In this document: positions 8,279 to 15,865 of the stretch, piece after piece
Numbering within the stretch: the stretch's first letter is position 1
Layout of the letters: every line of letters starts with the position of its first letter
The notes under the pieces: model-generated
Told to the model about the DNA's origin: nothing
The model's input: the letters and a program-made list of their open reading frames with translations, nothing else
Database searches by the model: none
Translations under genes and position numbers: made by a program
Assembly: GCA_963822215.1 (NCBI GenBank)
Contig: CAWGGX010000003.1
Span: 310,001-374,000, forward strand
Source of the DNA: Roseiarcus sp963822215
GTDB taxonomy: Bacteria > Pseudomonadota > Alphaproteobacteria > Rhizobiales > Beijerinckiaceae
DNA: 64,000 nt
Direction: 5' to 3'

Positions 8279-9454
8279 TCACGACGCCGCGCGCAGCCTG
8301 GCGCGCTCGCTCCATCGCGCGAGGCGTTCGAGGGCCGCCTCCAGCGTCTCGCTCGTCTTGGCGAAGCAGAAGCGGATGTGGCTGCGCACATCGCGCTCGC
8401 CGTAGAAGGCGGAGATCGGCACCGCCGTCACCCCGGCCTCACGAGTGAGACGCCGGCAGAACTCGGCGTCGTCGCCCGCAACGTCGAAGCGCGACGCCGC
8501 CGCGACGGCGAAATAGGTGGCGCCGACGTCGCCGACTTCAAAGCCGATGTCGCGTAAGCCCTCGACGAGGACGTCCCTCCGCGCCTCCAGCGCGGCCTTG
8601 AGGCCCAGGTAATAGGAGTCCGGCAGGCCGAGCCCGAAAGCGACCGCGCTCTGCAGGGCGGGCGGCGTGGTGAAGGTGACGAACTGGTGCGCGCGGGCGA
8701 TCGACGCGATCAGCCTGGCGTCGGCCGTGACATAGCCGACCTTCCAACCCGTCACCGAGAAGGTCTTGCCGGCCGAGCCGATGCGCACAACCCGGTCGCG
8801 CACGTCCGGCAGCGCGAACAAGGTCTTGTGACGGCGGCCGTCGAACACGTGGTGCTCGTAGACCTCGTCGGCGATCGCCACGAGGTCATGCTCGAGAAGC
8901 AGATCGGCGAGGAAACGAAGGTCGTCGTCATCAAAGATCTTGCCGATCGGGTTCATCGGCGTGTTGATCACGATCGCCCTGGTGCGCGGCGTGATCGCGG
9001 CTTCCAACGCGTCGCGCGGCAGCTCCCAGTTCGGCGGCCTGAGCCGCACCGGAACCGGGACCGCGCTCGCCCGCCGGACGATGACCGGATAGCTGTCGTA
9101 GGCGGGCTCGATCAGGATGACCTCGTCGCCGGAATTGAGGAGGCCGAAGAAGGCGTCCGCCAGCGCTTCCGTGGCGCCCGACGTCACCAGCACCTCGCTC
9201 TCCCAGTCGACCTCGAGGCCGAGGAATCGACGCGCGTTTGCGGCGACCGCCTGACGCAAGGCTGGCAGGCCGAGCATCGGCGGATACTGGTGCGGGCCGT
9301 CGCGGAGGGCGCGCATCGCCGCCTCGACGACTTCCTTCGGCTCGAGTCCTTCCGGAAAGCCCTGTCCGAGATTGACGGCGTCCGCCTGTTTGGCGAGGCG
9401 CGACATTTCCTCGAAAATCGAGGTCCCGCACGAATCAAAGACGACGTTGCCCAC
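8279..9454 (-). CDS. class I/II aminotransferase, methionine aminotransferase-like (YbdL/KAT type)
   Basis: This 391-residue PLP-dependent aminotransferase has NLGQGFPEG near residue 28, YPPMLGLPALR at 57, TSGATEALADAF at 91, NTPMNPIGK near 164, and the Schiff-base lysine K230 in IGSAGKTFSVTGWK. It belongs to the branch that includes E. coli YbdL and kynurenine aminotransferases, which use methionine and aromatic amino acids. The family and the nearby mtn operon suggest it makes methionine from 2-keto-4-methylthiobutyrate, the MtnE step missing from that operon. It starts 6 bases after the flavin reductase stop, so they are co-transcribed. Confidence 0.9.
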   Translation of the reverse strand: MGNVVFDSCGTSIFEEMSRLAKQADAVNLGQGFPEGLEPKEVVEAAMRALRDGPHQYPPMLGLPALRQAVAANARRFLGLEVDWESEVLVTSGATEALADAFFGLLNSGDEVILIEPAYDSYPVIVRRASAVPVPVRLRPPNWELPRDALEAAITPRTRAIVINTPMNPIGKIFDDDDLRFLADLLLEHDLVAIADEVYEHHVFDGRRHKTLFALPDVRDRVVRIGSAGKTFSVTGWKVGYVTADARLIASIARAHQFVTFTTPPALQSAVAFGLGLPDSYYLGLKAALEARRDVLVEGLRDIGFEVGDVGATYFAVAAASRFDVAGDDAEFCRRLTREAGVTAVPISAFYGERDVRSHIRFCFAKTSETLEAALERLARWSERARLRAAS

Positions 9455-9460
9455 GACCCC

Positions 9461-10063
9461 TCAATGCCTGTCCTGCGCTTTGCTCCCCGGCGCCAAGCCG
9501 ACGGCGTGGGAGATTTCGTCCTGGCTCCAGCCATGCTGGTCGTATACGCCGCGCCAGCGGATGAGCGCGCCCGACCCGCCGCCGATCAGGGCGCTGAGCA
9601 CGCGCGCGACAACGATCGTTCCGGCGCGCCGCTCGATCGTCTCCTCTCTCTCACATTCGAACACGGCGGCGCAATCGGCAAGACAGGCGAGGTCGTCGGC
9701 GAGCGGCAGCCAGCGGCCGGCTTCGAAGAGCCCGGCGGGCGCATCGGGACGAGCGGCGAAATGCTCGGCGATCTCGCGTTGATCGCCCCCCAGCACATTC
9801 ACCGCGAACCGGCTCGACCGCGCGAACGCCGCGTAAGGCGCGGGCGCGCGATTGAGGGCGAGAAGAAGCGTCGCCGGCTCCGCCGACAGCAGGGACGCCG
9901 AGGCCGCGGTCAGGCCGCCGCGCGCGTCGCCAATTCCCCAGGTGACGACGGTGACGCCGCCGGCGACCTCACGCGCCGCCGCCCGGATCGTCGCCGCGTC
10001 GGCCTCGCCGGCGTCCGTGCGAGACAATCGGGAAGGAAGACGGTGGACGTTGGTTGAGCCCAT
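9461..10063 (-). CDS. flavin reductase-like FMN-binding protein
   Basis: The protein of about 200 residues has the flavin-reductase (HpaC/SsuE-like FMN-binding split barrel) pattern: REVAGGVTVVTWG, GGLTAASASLLSAEPATLLLALN, FAVNVLGGDQREIAEHFA, and a C-terminal WRGVYDQHGW. Such proteins supply reduced flavin to two-component monooxygenases. The ATG at 10061-10063 is chosen over the longer frame (to 10135) because a GGAGG ribosome-binding site sits about 8 bases upstream and the operator-like site at 10105 would otherwise be inside the gene. First gene of a three-gene unit with the aminotransferase and FAD protein. Confidence 0.85.
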   Translation of the reverse strand: MGSTNVHRLPSRLSRTDAGEADAATIRAAAREVAGGVTVVTWGIGDARGGLTAASASLLSAEPATLLLALNRAPAPYAAFARSSRFAVNVLGGDQREIAEHFAARPDAPAGLFEAGRWLPLADDLACLADCAAVFECEREETIERRAGTIVVARVLSALIGGGSGALIRWRGVYDQHGWSQDEISHAVGLAPGSKAQDRH

Positions 10064-10104
10064 TGCGGGCCTCCGGGCTGAGTGGCGCTTCGATTCCCCT
10101 GAAA

Positions 10105-10123
10105 ATCTATCAAACTTGTAGAC
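10105..10123. promoter_or_regulatory. operator-like inverted repeat, site 2 (upstream of flavin reductase operon)
   Basis: The plus strand reads ATCTA, TCAAACTTG, TAGAC: the same half-sites and 9-base spacer as the other sites, mismatched at one outer base. It lies 41 bases before the preferred ATG at 10063. Confidence 0.6.
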
Positions 10124-10228
10124 TACAGGCAACAAGCCGGCTTCAACCCGAGGGTCATCCTTTGAGCTATATGCGGATGGGTATAACGGACAGGTGGGCC
10201 GCGCCCTTCGTATGCTGGCGGCGTCGAT

Positions 10229-10525
10229 CCCCTTTCCCCTGATGCGCAGCGCCGGCCCGCGGGGCGCGATGCAACCTGAACCGGCCGGGTTCGCAGGCTC
10301 GATTCACGCTCCCTGTTATTTCCCTGTTCCGCGGTGAGACATGCGGAAAATTCCCTGTTCAGCGCGCCTGCAATTCCCTGTTTCCGTGGGCGGCAATCCC
10401 GCAACCGGCGGATTGTAACTTTGCTAGGCCTATGACATCGCGTCGGATTTCGGCGCGAGGCGCGAAACGGCCGACGAAAAATTCCCTGCTAGCAGGGAAT
10501 TCGGTATGGGCCCTTGCCGATGCGC
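10229..10525. repeat. left copy of ~290-bp inverted repeat bounding the encapsulin island
   Basis: Read on the minus strand this segment aligns from end to end with 15295-15591 on the plus strand. Shared blocks are the CCGAATTCCCTGC palindrome region, AATCCG-CGGTTGCGGG, several AACAGGGAA blocks, TCAGGTTGCATCGC, and a terminal GGGGAAAGGGG. It starts about 40 bases past the cysteine desulfurase stop. Either it is a 3' element shared by both operons or a pair of mobile repeats. The rest of 10124-10228 shows no gene. Confidence 0.8.
10480..10501. terminator. perfect 22-base palindrome downstream of the cysteine desulfurase gene
   Basis: The palindrome has arms AATTCCCTGC meeting at TA. On the transcribed (minus) strand it is followed by a T run (TTTTTCG), which could make it a rho-independent terminator, although it has almost no loop. 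It sits 62 bases after the cysteine desulfurase stop; an identical palindrome lies 57 bases after the divergent operon. Confidence 0.4.
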
Positions 10526-10563
10526 GGCGGCATGCCGAGCGCCTTTGAGCGCCAGCGCGCCCC

Positions 10564-12797
10564 TCAGCGCGAGCCGCCCTGGGCCTGCAACGCGATCCGC
10601 CGCACCGCGGCGATGAGCGCCTCGATGTCCTCGGCGGTGTTGTAGAGCGCGAACGATGGCCGGACCGTGCTCTCGAGGCCGAACCGGCGCAGGATCGGCT
10701 GGGCGCAATGGTGGCCGGCGCGCACCGCAATGCCCTCCCGGTCGAGCGCCTTGCCGACGTCCTCCGTCCGGCAGCCGTCGATCACGAACGAGACGACCCC
10801 GGCCCGCTCGCGAGGGTTCCCGATCAGGCGAACGCCCGGGATGCGCTTGAGACCCTCGACCGTTTGCTCGATGAGCTCGTGCTCGTGAGCGCCGATCGGC
10901 TCGAGGCCGATCGCGTCGAGATAGTCGATCGCAGCGCCTAAGCCCACCGCGTCGGCGATGTTGCCGGTGCCGGCCTCGAACCGGTCGGGCGGGCCTTGGT
11001 AGACCGTCCGCTCGAACGTGACGTCGGCGATCATATTGCCGCCGCCCTGCCAGGGCGGCATCGTCTCGAGAATCGCCTGCTTGCCGTAGACCGCTCCGAT
11101 GCCGGTCGGGGCGAACATCTTGTGGCCCGACAGCACGAAGAAGTCCGCGTCGAGCGCCTGCACGTCGGTGCGCCGGTGCGCCACCGACTGGGCGCCGTCG
11201 ATCAGCGCCAGCGCGCCATGGCGGTGCGCCGCGGCGATCATCTCGCGCGCCGGCGTCACCGTGCCGAGCGCGTTCGAGACTTGCGTCAGCGCGACGATGC
11301 GAGTGCGCGGGCCCAAAAGCTTCTCGTATTCGTCGAGCAAAATGTCGCCGCGGTCGTCGACCGGGGCGACGCGCAGCTTCGCGCCCGTCTCCAGGCAAAG
11401 CTGTTGCCACGGCACGATGTTGGCGTGATGCTCGAGCCGGGTGACGACGATCTCGTCGCCCGCCTTGACGTTGCGGCGGCCCCAGGCCTGCGCGACGAGG
11501 TTGATGCCTTCCGTCGTGCCGCGGACGAACACGATCTCCTTCGTCGACGAGGCGTTGACGAACTTCCTGACCTTGTCGCGCGCCGCCTCGTAGGCGTCGG
11601 TCGCGCGCGCCGCCAGCGTATGGGCGGCGCGATGGACGTTGGAGTTCTCGTGCGCGTAGAAGGCGGCGAGCCGGTCGATGACGGCTTGCGGCTTTTGCGT
11701 GGTCGCGCCGTTGTCGAGCCAGATCAGGCGCTTGCCGTGCACCTTTTCCTGCAGGATCGGAAAGTCGTTGCGGATCGTGGCGGCGTCGTAGGTCCTGACT
11801 CCGGAACTCGCCTCGGTGAACACCGGGGCGATGGCGACCGACGGCGCTCCGGCGGAGGCTGCGGTCGGCGCCGCGGTCGCGACGTCGGCGTCGCGCAGGA
11901 ACTCGCCGTTGCCCGGAACGGAGGCCTGCGGCGGGCCGGTCAGGCTGCGCGGGACCGCGTCGAGATGGGCGCTCGTCCCGAAGGGCGAGGCGTCGCCGGA
12001 CGGCGCGTCGTAACGGGGCGCATCGAAGCTCCCGGCGCCCGGTATGGCGTTCGGCGCGACGGCCGGGGCGAAGGGCTCGGGCGACAGGGGCGCGGCCGTC
12101 GACAGGCTCGACGCCGGACCCGAAGGCGGCGGCGCGACGGCCGAAACGGGCGAACCGTCGCCGGGCCCGGGCGCGGGAACGCCCGAGGCGCCATAGCCGG
12201 GCGCAGCATATCCGGGCGCCGCCGAAAAGCCGGTCGCCGCAACGAGCGCGCCGATCGCCGCGCTAAGATCGAGCGGCGCGGAAAACGGAGAGAGCGGGGC
12301 GCCCGACGGCGCGGCCGCGCCCGGGGTCGCAACATAGGCCTCGGGGCTCGTCTGCACTGGCGGCGGCGAGCGCTGCTCGGCCGACTGGATCGGATCGACG
12401 CGGGGCGGCGTGTACAAGGATTGCGCGACCGCGGGCGTGATCGCGCGCGATCGGACCAAGGCTGGAGGGGAGGCGGAGCCAGCCGAGGCGCCGCCGAATG
12501 CGCGGGTCGGAACGGATGAGGGCGCGCCACTGGTTGGGACGTCGATCGCGCCGAACGGCGGCTGGATTGGAACCGCCGCCGCCGCCACGGAGGTCGAGGT
12601 CGGCGCCGGCGCCGTCCAGGGCGCGGGCGGAGACGCGGGAACCGCCGGCGGCGCCGGGGCGCCCCGCCGTTCAGATCGCGAAAGAACAGATTGGCGAGGC
12701 GTTCGATCGCAGCGACGTCGGGAACGAACGCCCCCGCCGCGACCGGCCCGGCCTCCGTCGGGGAGACCGGCGAGCCGGTCAGATCAGGCGTAGTCAT
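10564..12797 (-). CDS. encapsulin cargo cysteine desulfurase with long disordered N-terminus (frameshifted in this sequence)
   Basis: The C-terminal 400 residues are a SufS-type class V cysteine desulfurase: IWLDNGATTQKP, HRAAHTLAARAT, VTRLEHHANIVPW, the PLP lysine in LSGHKMFAPTG, and the persulfide cysteine in RAGHHCAQP. It frees sulfur from cysteine. In front lie about 270 residues rich in Pro, Ala, Ser and Gly, the disordered cargo-loading region known for family 2A encapsulin cargo. The open frame starts only at 12588. A second frame starts at 12797 (MTTPDLTGSPVS) and carries the conserved-looking N-terminus FVPDVAAIERLANLFFRDL. The two frames join if one base is restored in the C run at plus-strand positions 12656-12659. 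The joined protein would be about 744 residues. The ATG at 12797 overlaps the shell gene stop by 14 bases. Sequencing indel, a real mutation or -1 frameshifting could each explain it. Confidence 0.88.
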
Positions 12798-13734
12798 GGG
12801 TGTATTCAGGGTAGCGGCCGACCTCCACCCCCTCGAGCACGGCGAGCGCGTCGTCGGTGAGCACCGCGAGCGAGCAGTAGAGCGAGATGAGATAGGACGC
12901 GATCGCCTTGGGGCTGATGCCCATGAAGCGCACCGACAGGCTCGGCGCGACCTCGCCGGGCACGCCCGGCTGGAACAGGCCGACCACGCCCTGCTTCTTC
13001 TCGCCGGTGCGGATGAGCAGGATCGAGCTTGTCTCGGATCCGTTCGTCCCCTCGATCCTGACCTTGTCCGACGGCACGAGCGGAACGCCGCGCCAGGTGA
13101 CGAATGGCGTCCCGAACAACGTGACGGTCGGCGGCGGCACGCCGCGGCGGGTGCATTCGCGGCCGAACGCGGCGATGGCGCGCGGATGGGCGAGGAAGAA
13201 GCTCGGCTCCTTCCACACCTTGGTCAGGAGCTCGTCGAGATCGTCCGGCGTCGGCGGCCCCTTGCGGGTGCGGATGCGCTGCGACGGCGCGACGCTGGCG
13301 ATGAGCCCGTATTCGCCGTTGTTGATGAGCTCGCCTTCCTGCTTCTCCTTGACCTTCTCGATCAACAGCCGGAGCTGCTCCTGCACCTGGTCGAACGGCT
13401 GGCTGTAGAGGTCGGAGACGCGGGTCTGCACGTCGAGGACGGTGGTCACCGCCTTGAGGAAATATTCCCTCGGAGCATCCACGTAATCGACGAAGGTCTC
13501 CGGCAGGTCGGGGTTGGCGTCGCGCGGCGGGCTGCACTCGACGTCGGCGGTCGGATCGCCCTCCTCCTTGACCTTGTTGAGCCGGAAGATGCCGGCTTCG
13601 ACCGGCGTCCAGGTCAGGAAATTGACCAGCCAGCGCGGCGTGATGCCGCCCCACTGGGCGCGCGTCTTGGTGGCGTTCGCGAGCTGCCGGGCGGCGCTCT
13701 CACTGAGCGTCCGGCGTTCGATTTCATCAGGCAT
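12784..13734 (-). CDS. family 2A encapsulin shell protein (SrpI-like)
   Basis: The protein has 316 residues, normal for family 2A encapsulins, and no cyclic-nucleotide-binding insert, which separates it from family 2B. Recognisable stretches are WGGITPRWLVNFLTWTPVEAG near residue 28, the E-loop region RKGPPTPDDLDELL, FFLAHPRAIAAFGRECTRRG, and the C-terminal SVRFMGISPKAIASYLISLY-type ending. Family members assemble HK97-fold icosahedral shells that enclose a cysteine desulfurase. The downstream overlapping gene encodes exactly that cargo. SrpI of cyanobacteria is induced by sulfur starvation, and here a sulfur-type operator lies 138 bases upstream. The shell probably sequesters sulfur released from cysteine. 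Confidence 0.93.
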   Translation of the reverse strand: MPDEIERRTLSESAARQLANATKTRAQWGGITPRWLVNFLTWTPVEAGIFRLNKVKEEGDPTADVECSPPRDANPDLPETFVDYVDAPREYFLKAVTTVLDVQTRVSDLYSQPFDQVQEQLRLLIEKVKEKQEGELINNGEYGLIASVAPSQRIRTRKGPPTPDDLDELLTKVWKEPSFFLAHPRAIAAFGRECTRRGVPPPTVTLFGTPFVTWRGVPLVPSDKVRIEGTNGSETSSILLIRTGEKKQGVVGLFQPGVPGEVAPSLSVRFMGISPKAIASYLISLYCSLAVLTDDALAVLEGVEVGRYPEYTHDYA

Positions 13735-13871
13735 GTCCCAGCCTCATATCGCTTGAATAAGAGTTTGCAACTCACGCGCTTCTACCCCCGCAGGACGCCC
13801 CAATTCGACCCGCCGGATCAAATCGGGAAAGTTTTCACGGGTTCCGGCGCGATTCCAGACTAACCGATATA

Positions 13872-13890
13872 GTTGACGAAAACAATGGAC
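13872..13890. promoter_or_regulatory. operator-like inverted repeat, site 7 (divergent encapsulin / YeeE promoter region)
   Basis: The plus strand reads GTTGA, CGAAAACAA, TGGAC, followed by ATTAT. The half-sites are degenerate but spacing is the same 9 bases, and it closely matches site 5 read on the minus strand (GTTGA-N9-TAGAC-ATTAT). It lies in the 242-base divergent gap, 138 bases from the shell gene and 86 from the first plus-strand gene, so it could control both. Confidence 0.5.
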
Positions 13891-13976
13891 ATTATAAAGA
13901 GGATTGTGAGGGCTCGGTTTGGCGGCGCATTCCATGTCCGAAGCGACCCTGGGTCCAAGCCGTCGCGCCCGCGCGG

Positions 13977-14183
13977 GTGAACGAGGAGTGGCTTGCCGTG
14001 CTCATCGGCCTCGGGACCTTCTTCTCGATTGGCGTGATGTCGAACTTTCGCAAGCCGTGGGAGGACGGGCTAGGCGAGCTCGCCGCGGTCTATGTCGTGT
14101 CGCTGTTCGGCTTCGTCATCTGGGTTGGCTTCGTCATTTCCTGGCTCTTCTTCGCCTGCGTCAAGCCGCCGCTCGCTTCGTGA
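13977..14183 (+). CDS. small two-helix membrane protein of unknown function
   Basis: This is a 68-residue protein starting at GTG (13977). It has two hydrophobic helices (about residues 6-20 and 38-62, VVSLFGFVIWVGFVISWLFFA) joined by the polar stretch NFRKPWEDGLGE. I do not recognise the family. It is first in a plus-strand operon with another tiny membrane protein and the YeeE/YedE pair, divergent from the encapsulin genes. It could be an accessory subunit of the transporter. The start is uncertain because no strong ribosome-binding site is visible. Confidence 0.6.
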   Translation: MNEEWLAVLIGLGTFFSIGVMSNFRKPWEDGLGELAAVYVVSLFGFVIWVGFVISWLFFACVKPPLAS

Positions 14184-14194
14184 GGACAAACGCC

Positions 14195-14344
14195 ATGCCC
14201 ACGCCCGACCTGCGCGATGAGCTGAAGGCCCCGGCCGAGCCGCTGCTGCCGATCAAGAAGAAGCTGATCGGCTGGAGCCTCGGGCTCGGGCTCGCCCTGC
14301 TCGCCCTGCTTATCCTCGCCAATCGTCTGTTGCCCTTGAACTGA
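14195..14344 (+). CDS. 49-residue single-helix membrane protein
   Basis: The ATG at 14195 has an AGGA box 9 bases upstream (TGAGGACAAACGCCATG). The protein has a polar N-terminus (PTPDLRDELKAPAEPLL), a lysine cluster (KKK at 21-23) and one hydrophobic helix (GWSLGLGLALLALLILA). It lies 11 bases after the preceding gene and 26 before the YeeE gene. Unknown family. The lysines before the helix suggest an N-in orientation. Confidence 0.6.
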   Translation: MPTPDLRDELKAPAEPLLPIKKKLIGWSLGLGLALLALLILANRLLPLN

Positions 14345-14370
14345 GGGCGGACATCCGGAATGAACGCGCT

Positions 14371-14799
14371 ATGATGATCGACTGGACTCATTTCACGCCT
14401 CTTTCGGCTTTGGCCGGCGGCGTGTTCATTGGCCTTGCGGCGGCCTGGCTCGTGCTTGAGAAGGGCCGCGTTCTCGGCGCGTCCGGCCTCCTCGGCGGCC
14501 TCATTCCGCCGCGCGCCGGCGACTGGCCGTGGCGGGCGGAGCCGATCCTCGGCCTCATCCTCGCGCCCTTCGTCGCCCGCGTCCTGTTTCAGACGCCGTC
14601 GCCTGAGATCGCGGCGGCGCCGGCGACGCTGATCGTCGGCGGCCTTCTCGTCGGCCTTGGTACGCGACTCGCCAACGGATGCACCAGCGGCCACGGCGTC
14701 TGCGGGCTGGCGCGGCTGTCGCCCCGCTCGCTCGCCGCAACCCTGACGTTCATGGCCGCGGGCTTTGCGACCGTGTTCGTCGTGCGCCACGTCCTCTGA
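14371..14799 (+). CDS. YeeE/YedE (DUF395) sulfur-transport family protein, first half
   Basis: This 142-residue membrane protein has about four hydrophobic helices and the signature TRLANGCTSGHGVCGLARLS near residues 98-117, whose cysteines are conserved in DUF395. E. coli-type YeeE is one long thiosulfate transporter; here, as in PmpA/PmpB-type pairs, the family is split in two short genes. It likely moves a reduced sulfur compound such as thiosulfate into the cell. The next gene follows after 11 bases and supplies the second half. Confidence 0.88.
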   Translation: MMIDWTHFTPLSALAGGVFIGLAAAWLVLEKGRVLGASGLLGGLIPPRAGDWPWRAEPILGLILAPFVARVLFQTPSPEIAAAPATLIVGGLLVGLGTRLANGCTSGHGVCGLARLSPRSLAATLTFMAAGFATVFVVRHVL

Positions 14800-14810
14800 G
14801 GAGGCCGCTC

Positions 14811-15260
14811 ATGACTCGCGCCACGCCATTCCTCGTCGGCCTCCTGTTCGGACTCGGCCTCTGCCTCTCGGGCATGATCAATCCAGCCAAGGTGCTTGGC
14901 TTCCTCGATCTCGCCGGCGCCTGGGACCCCTCGCTCGCCTTCGTCATGGGCGGGGCGGTCGTCGTGGCCTTCTTCGCCTTCCGCGTCGCTCGGCGGCGCG
15001 GCCGAACGCTGTCCGGAGAGCCGCTCGATCTGCCGACGTCAAAGGCGATCGACGGCCGCCTGATCGGCGGATCGCTGCTGTTCGGCGTCGGCTGGGGGCT
15101 GGGCGGCCTCTGTCCCGGCCCGGCGATCGCCGACATCGGCTTTCTCGACGGCCGCGCGGCGCTGTTCGTCGTGGCGATGGCCGCCGGGATGGCGATCTTC
15201 TCCGCTTTGCCTTCGATCCGGGCGCCCGCGCCCGCGAAGGCGGCGCTCGAGGATGGCTGA
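14811..15260 (+). CDS. YeeE/YedE (DUF395) sulfur-transport family protein, second half
   Basis: The 149-residue membrane protein starts at ATG 14811, with an AGGAGG ribosome-binding site 8 bases upstream. The frame is open further back to 14679, but that would overlap the previous gene. It has GLCLSGMINPAKVLGFLDL at residues 16-34 and the second DUF395 cysteine motif GVGWGLGGLCPGPAIA near residue 95. With the preceding gene it completes a split sulfur transporter. Placed beside an encapsulated cysteine desulfurase, it could feed sulfur to the same store. Confidence 0.88.
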   Translation: MTRATPFLVGLLFGLGLCLSGMINPAKVLGFLDLAGAWDPSLAFVMGGAVVVAFFAFRVARRRGRTLSGEPLDLPTSKAIDGRLIGGSLLFGVGWGLGGLCPGPAIADIGFLDGRAALFVVAMAAGMAIFSALPSIRAPAPAKAALEDG

Positions 15261-15294
15261 GCGCCCGGGTTGCCGGGGCCGGCGCTAGCCGCCG

Positions 15295-15591
15295 CCCGGC
15301 GGCAAAGGCCGATTCCGAATTCCCTGCTAGCAGGGAATTTTGCCCGGGCCTTTTTGCGCCCGGCGCCAAATTCCGACGCAGGATCATGGTCGTACGGGAA
15401 TTGCAATCCGACGGTTGCGGGCTCGGGCCCGACTGGAACAGGGAATTTTCGGCGCGCAGAACAGGGAATTTTTCGCCTGTTCGGATGCGAAAACAGGCAA
15501 GGAACAGGGAATGGGAATCGAGGCCGCGAAGCGGCCGCGGTCAGGTTGCATCGCCCCGGGGGGCGGCTCATGCGCCGCCGGGGAAAGGGGC
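15295..15591. repeat. right copy of ~290-bp inverted repeat bounding the encapsulin island
   Basis: It is the inverted partner of 10229-10525. It contains the 22-base palindrome, three AACAGGGAAT blocks, CAATCCGACGGTTGCGGG, TCAGGTTGCATCGC and GGGGAAAGGGG. It begins 34 bases past the second YeeE gene. Reading away from each operon, both copies have the same orientation. The rest of the gap to 15865 holds no gene I can support; only short fragments of open frame are visible. Confidence 0.8.
15318..15339. terminator. perfect 22-base palindrome downstream of the YeeE pair
   Basis: It is identical to the palindrome at 10480-10501, followed by TTTTGCCC on the transcribed strand. It lies 57 bases after the last gene of the plus-strand operon and may end transcription. 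Confidence 0.4.
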
Positions 15592-15865
15592 TAAAGGGCA
15601 GCCTGACGATCATCTCGCGCGGATGCCGGCGAGGCCGCCGCCCGTCGGCGACAACCGTCTGCACATCGCTCTAATTGCGCAATCGCGCCTTTTTCGCCTC
15701 GGCGATGCGGCGCTCGACGTCGTCCGTCCGCTCCGGCCCGCGGGCCCGAACATGGAACACCGCGTCATCGGCCGGTTCGGCGTCGGCCAATATCTAGTTG
15801 AGCCGCGCGAGCCGGTCGCGCGCGGCGCGCCATAGGTTTTGGACTGAGGATCGATTGTCCATCGC

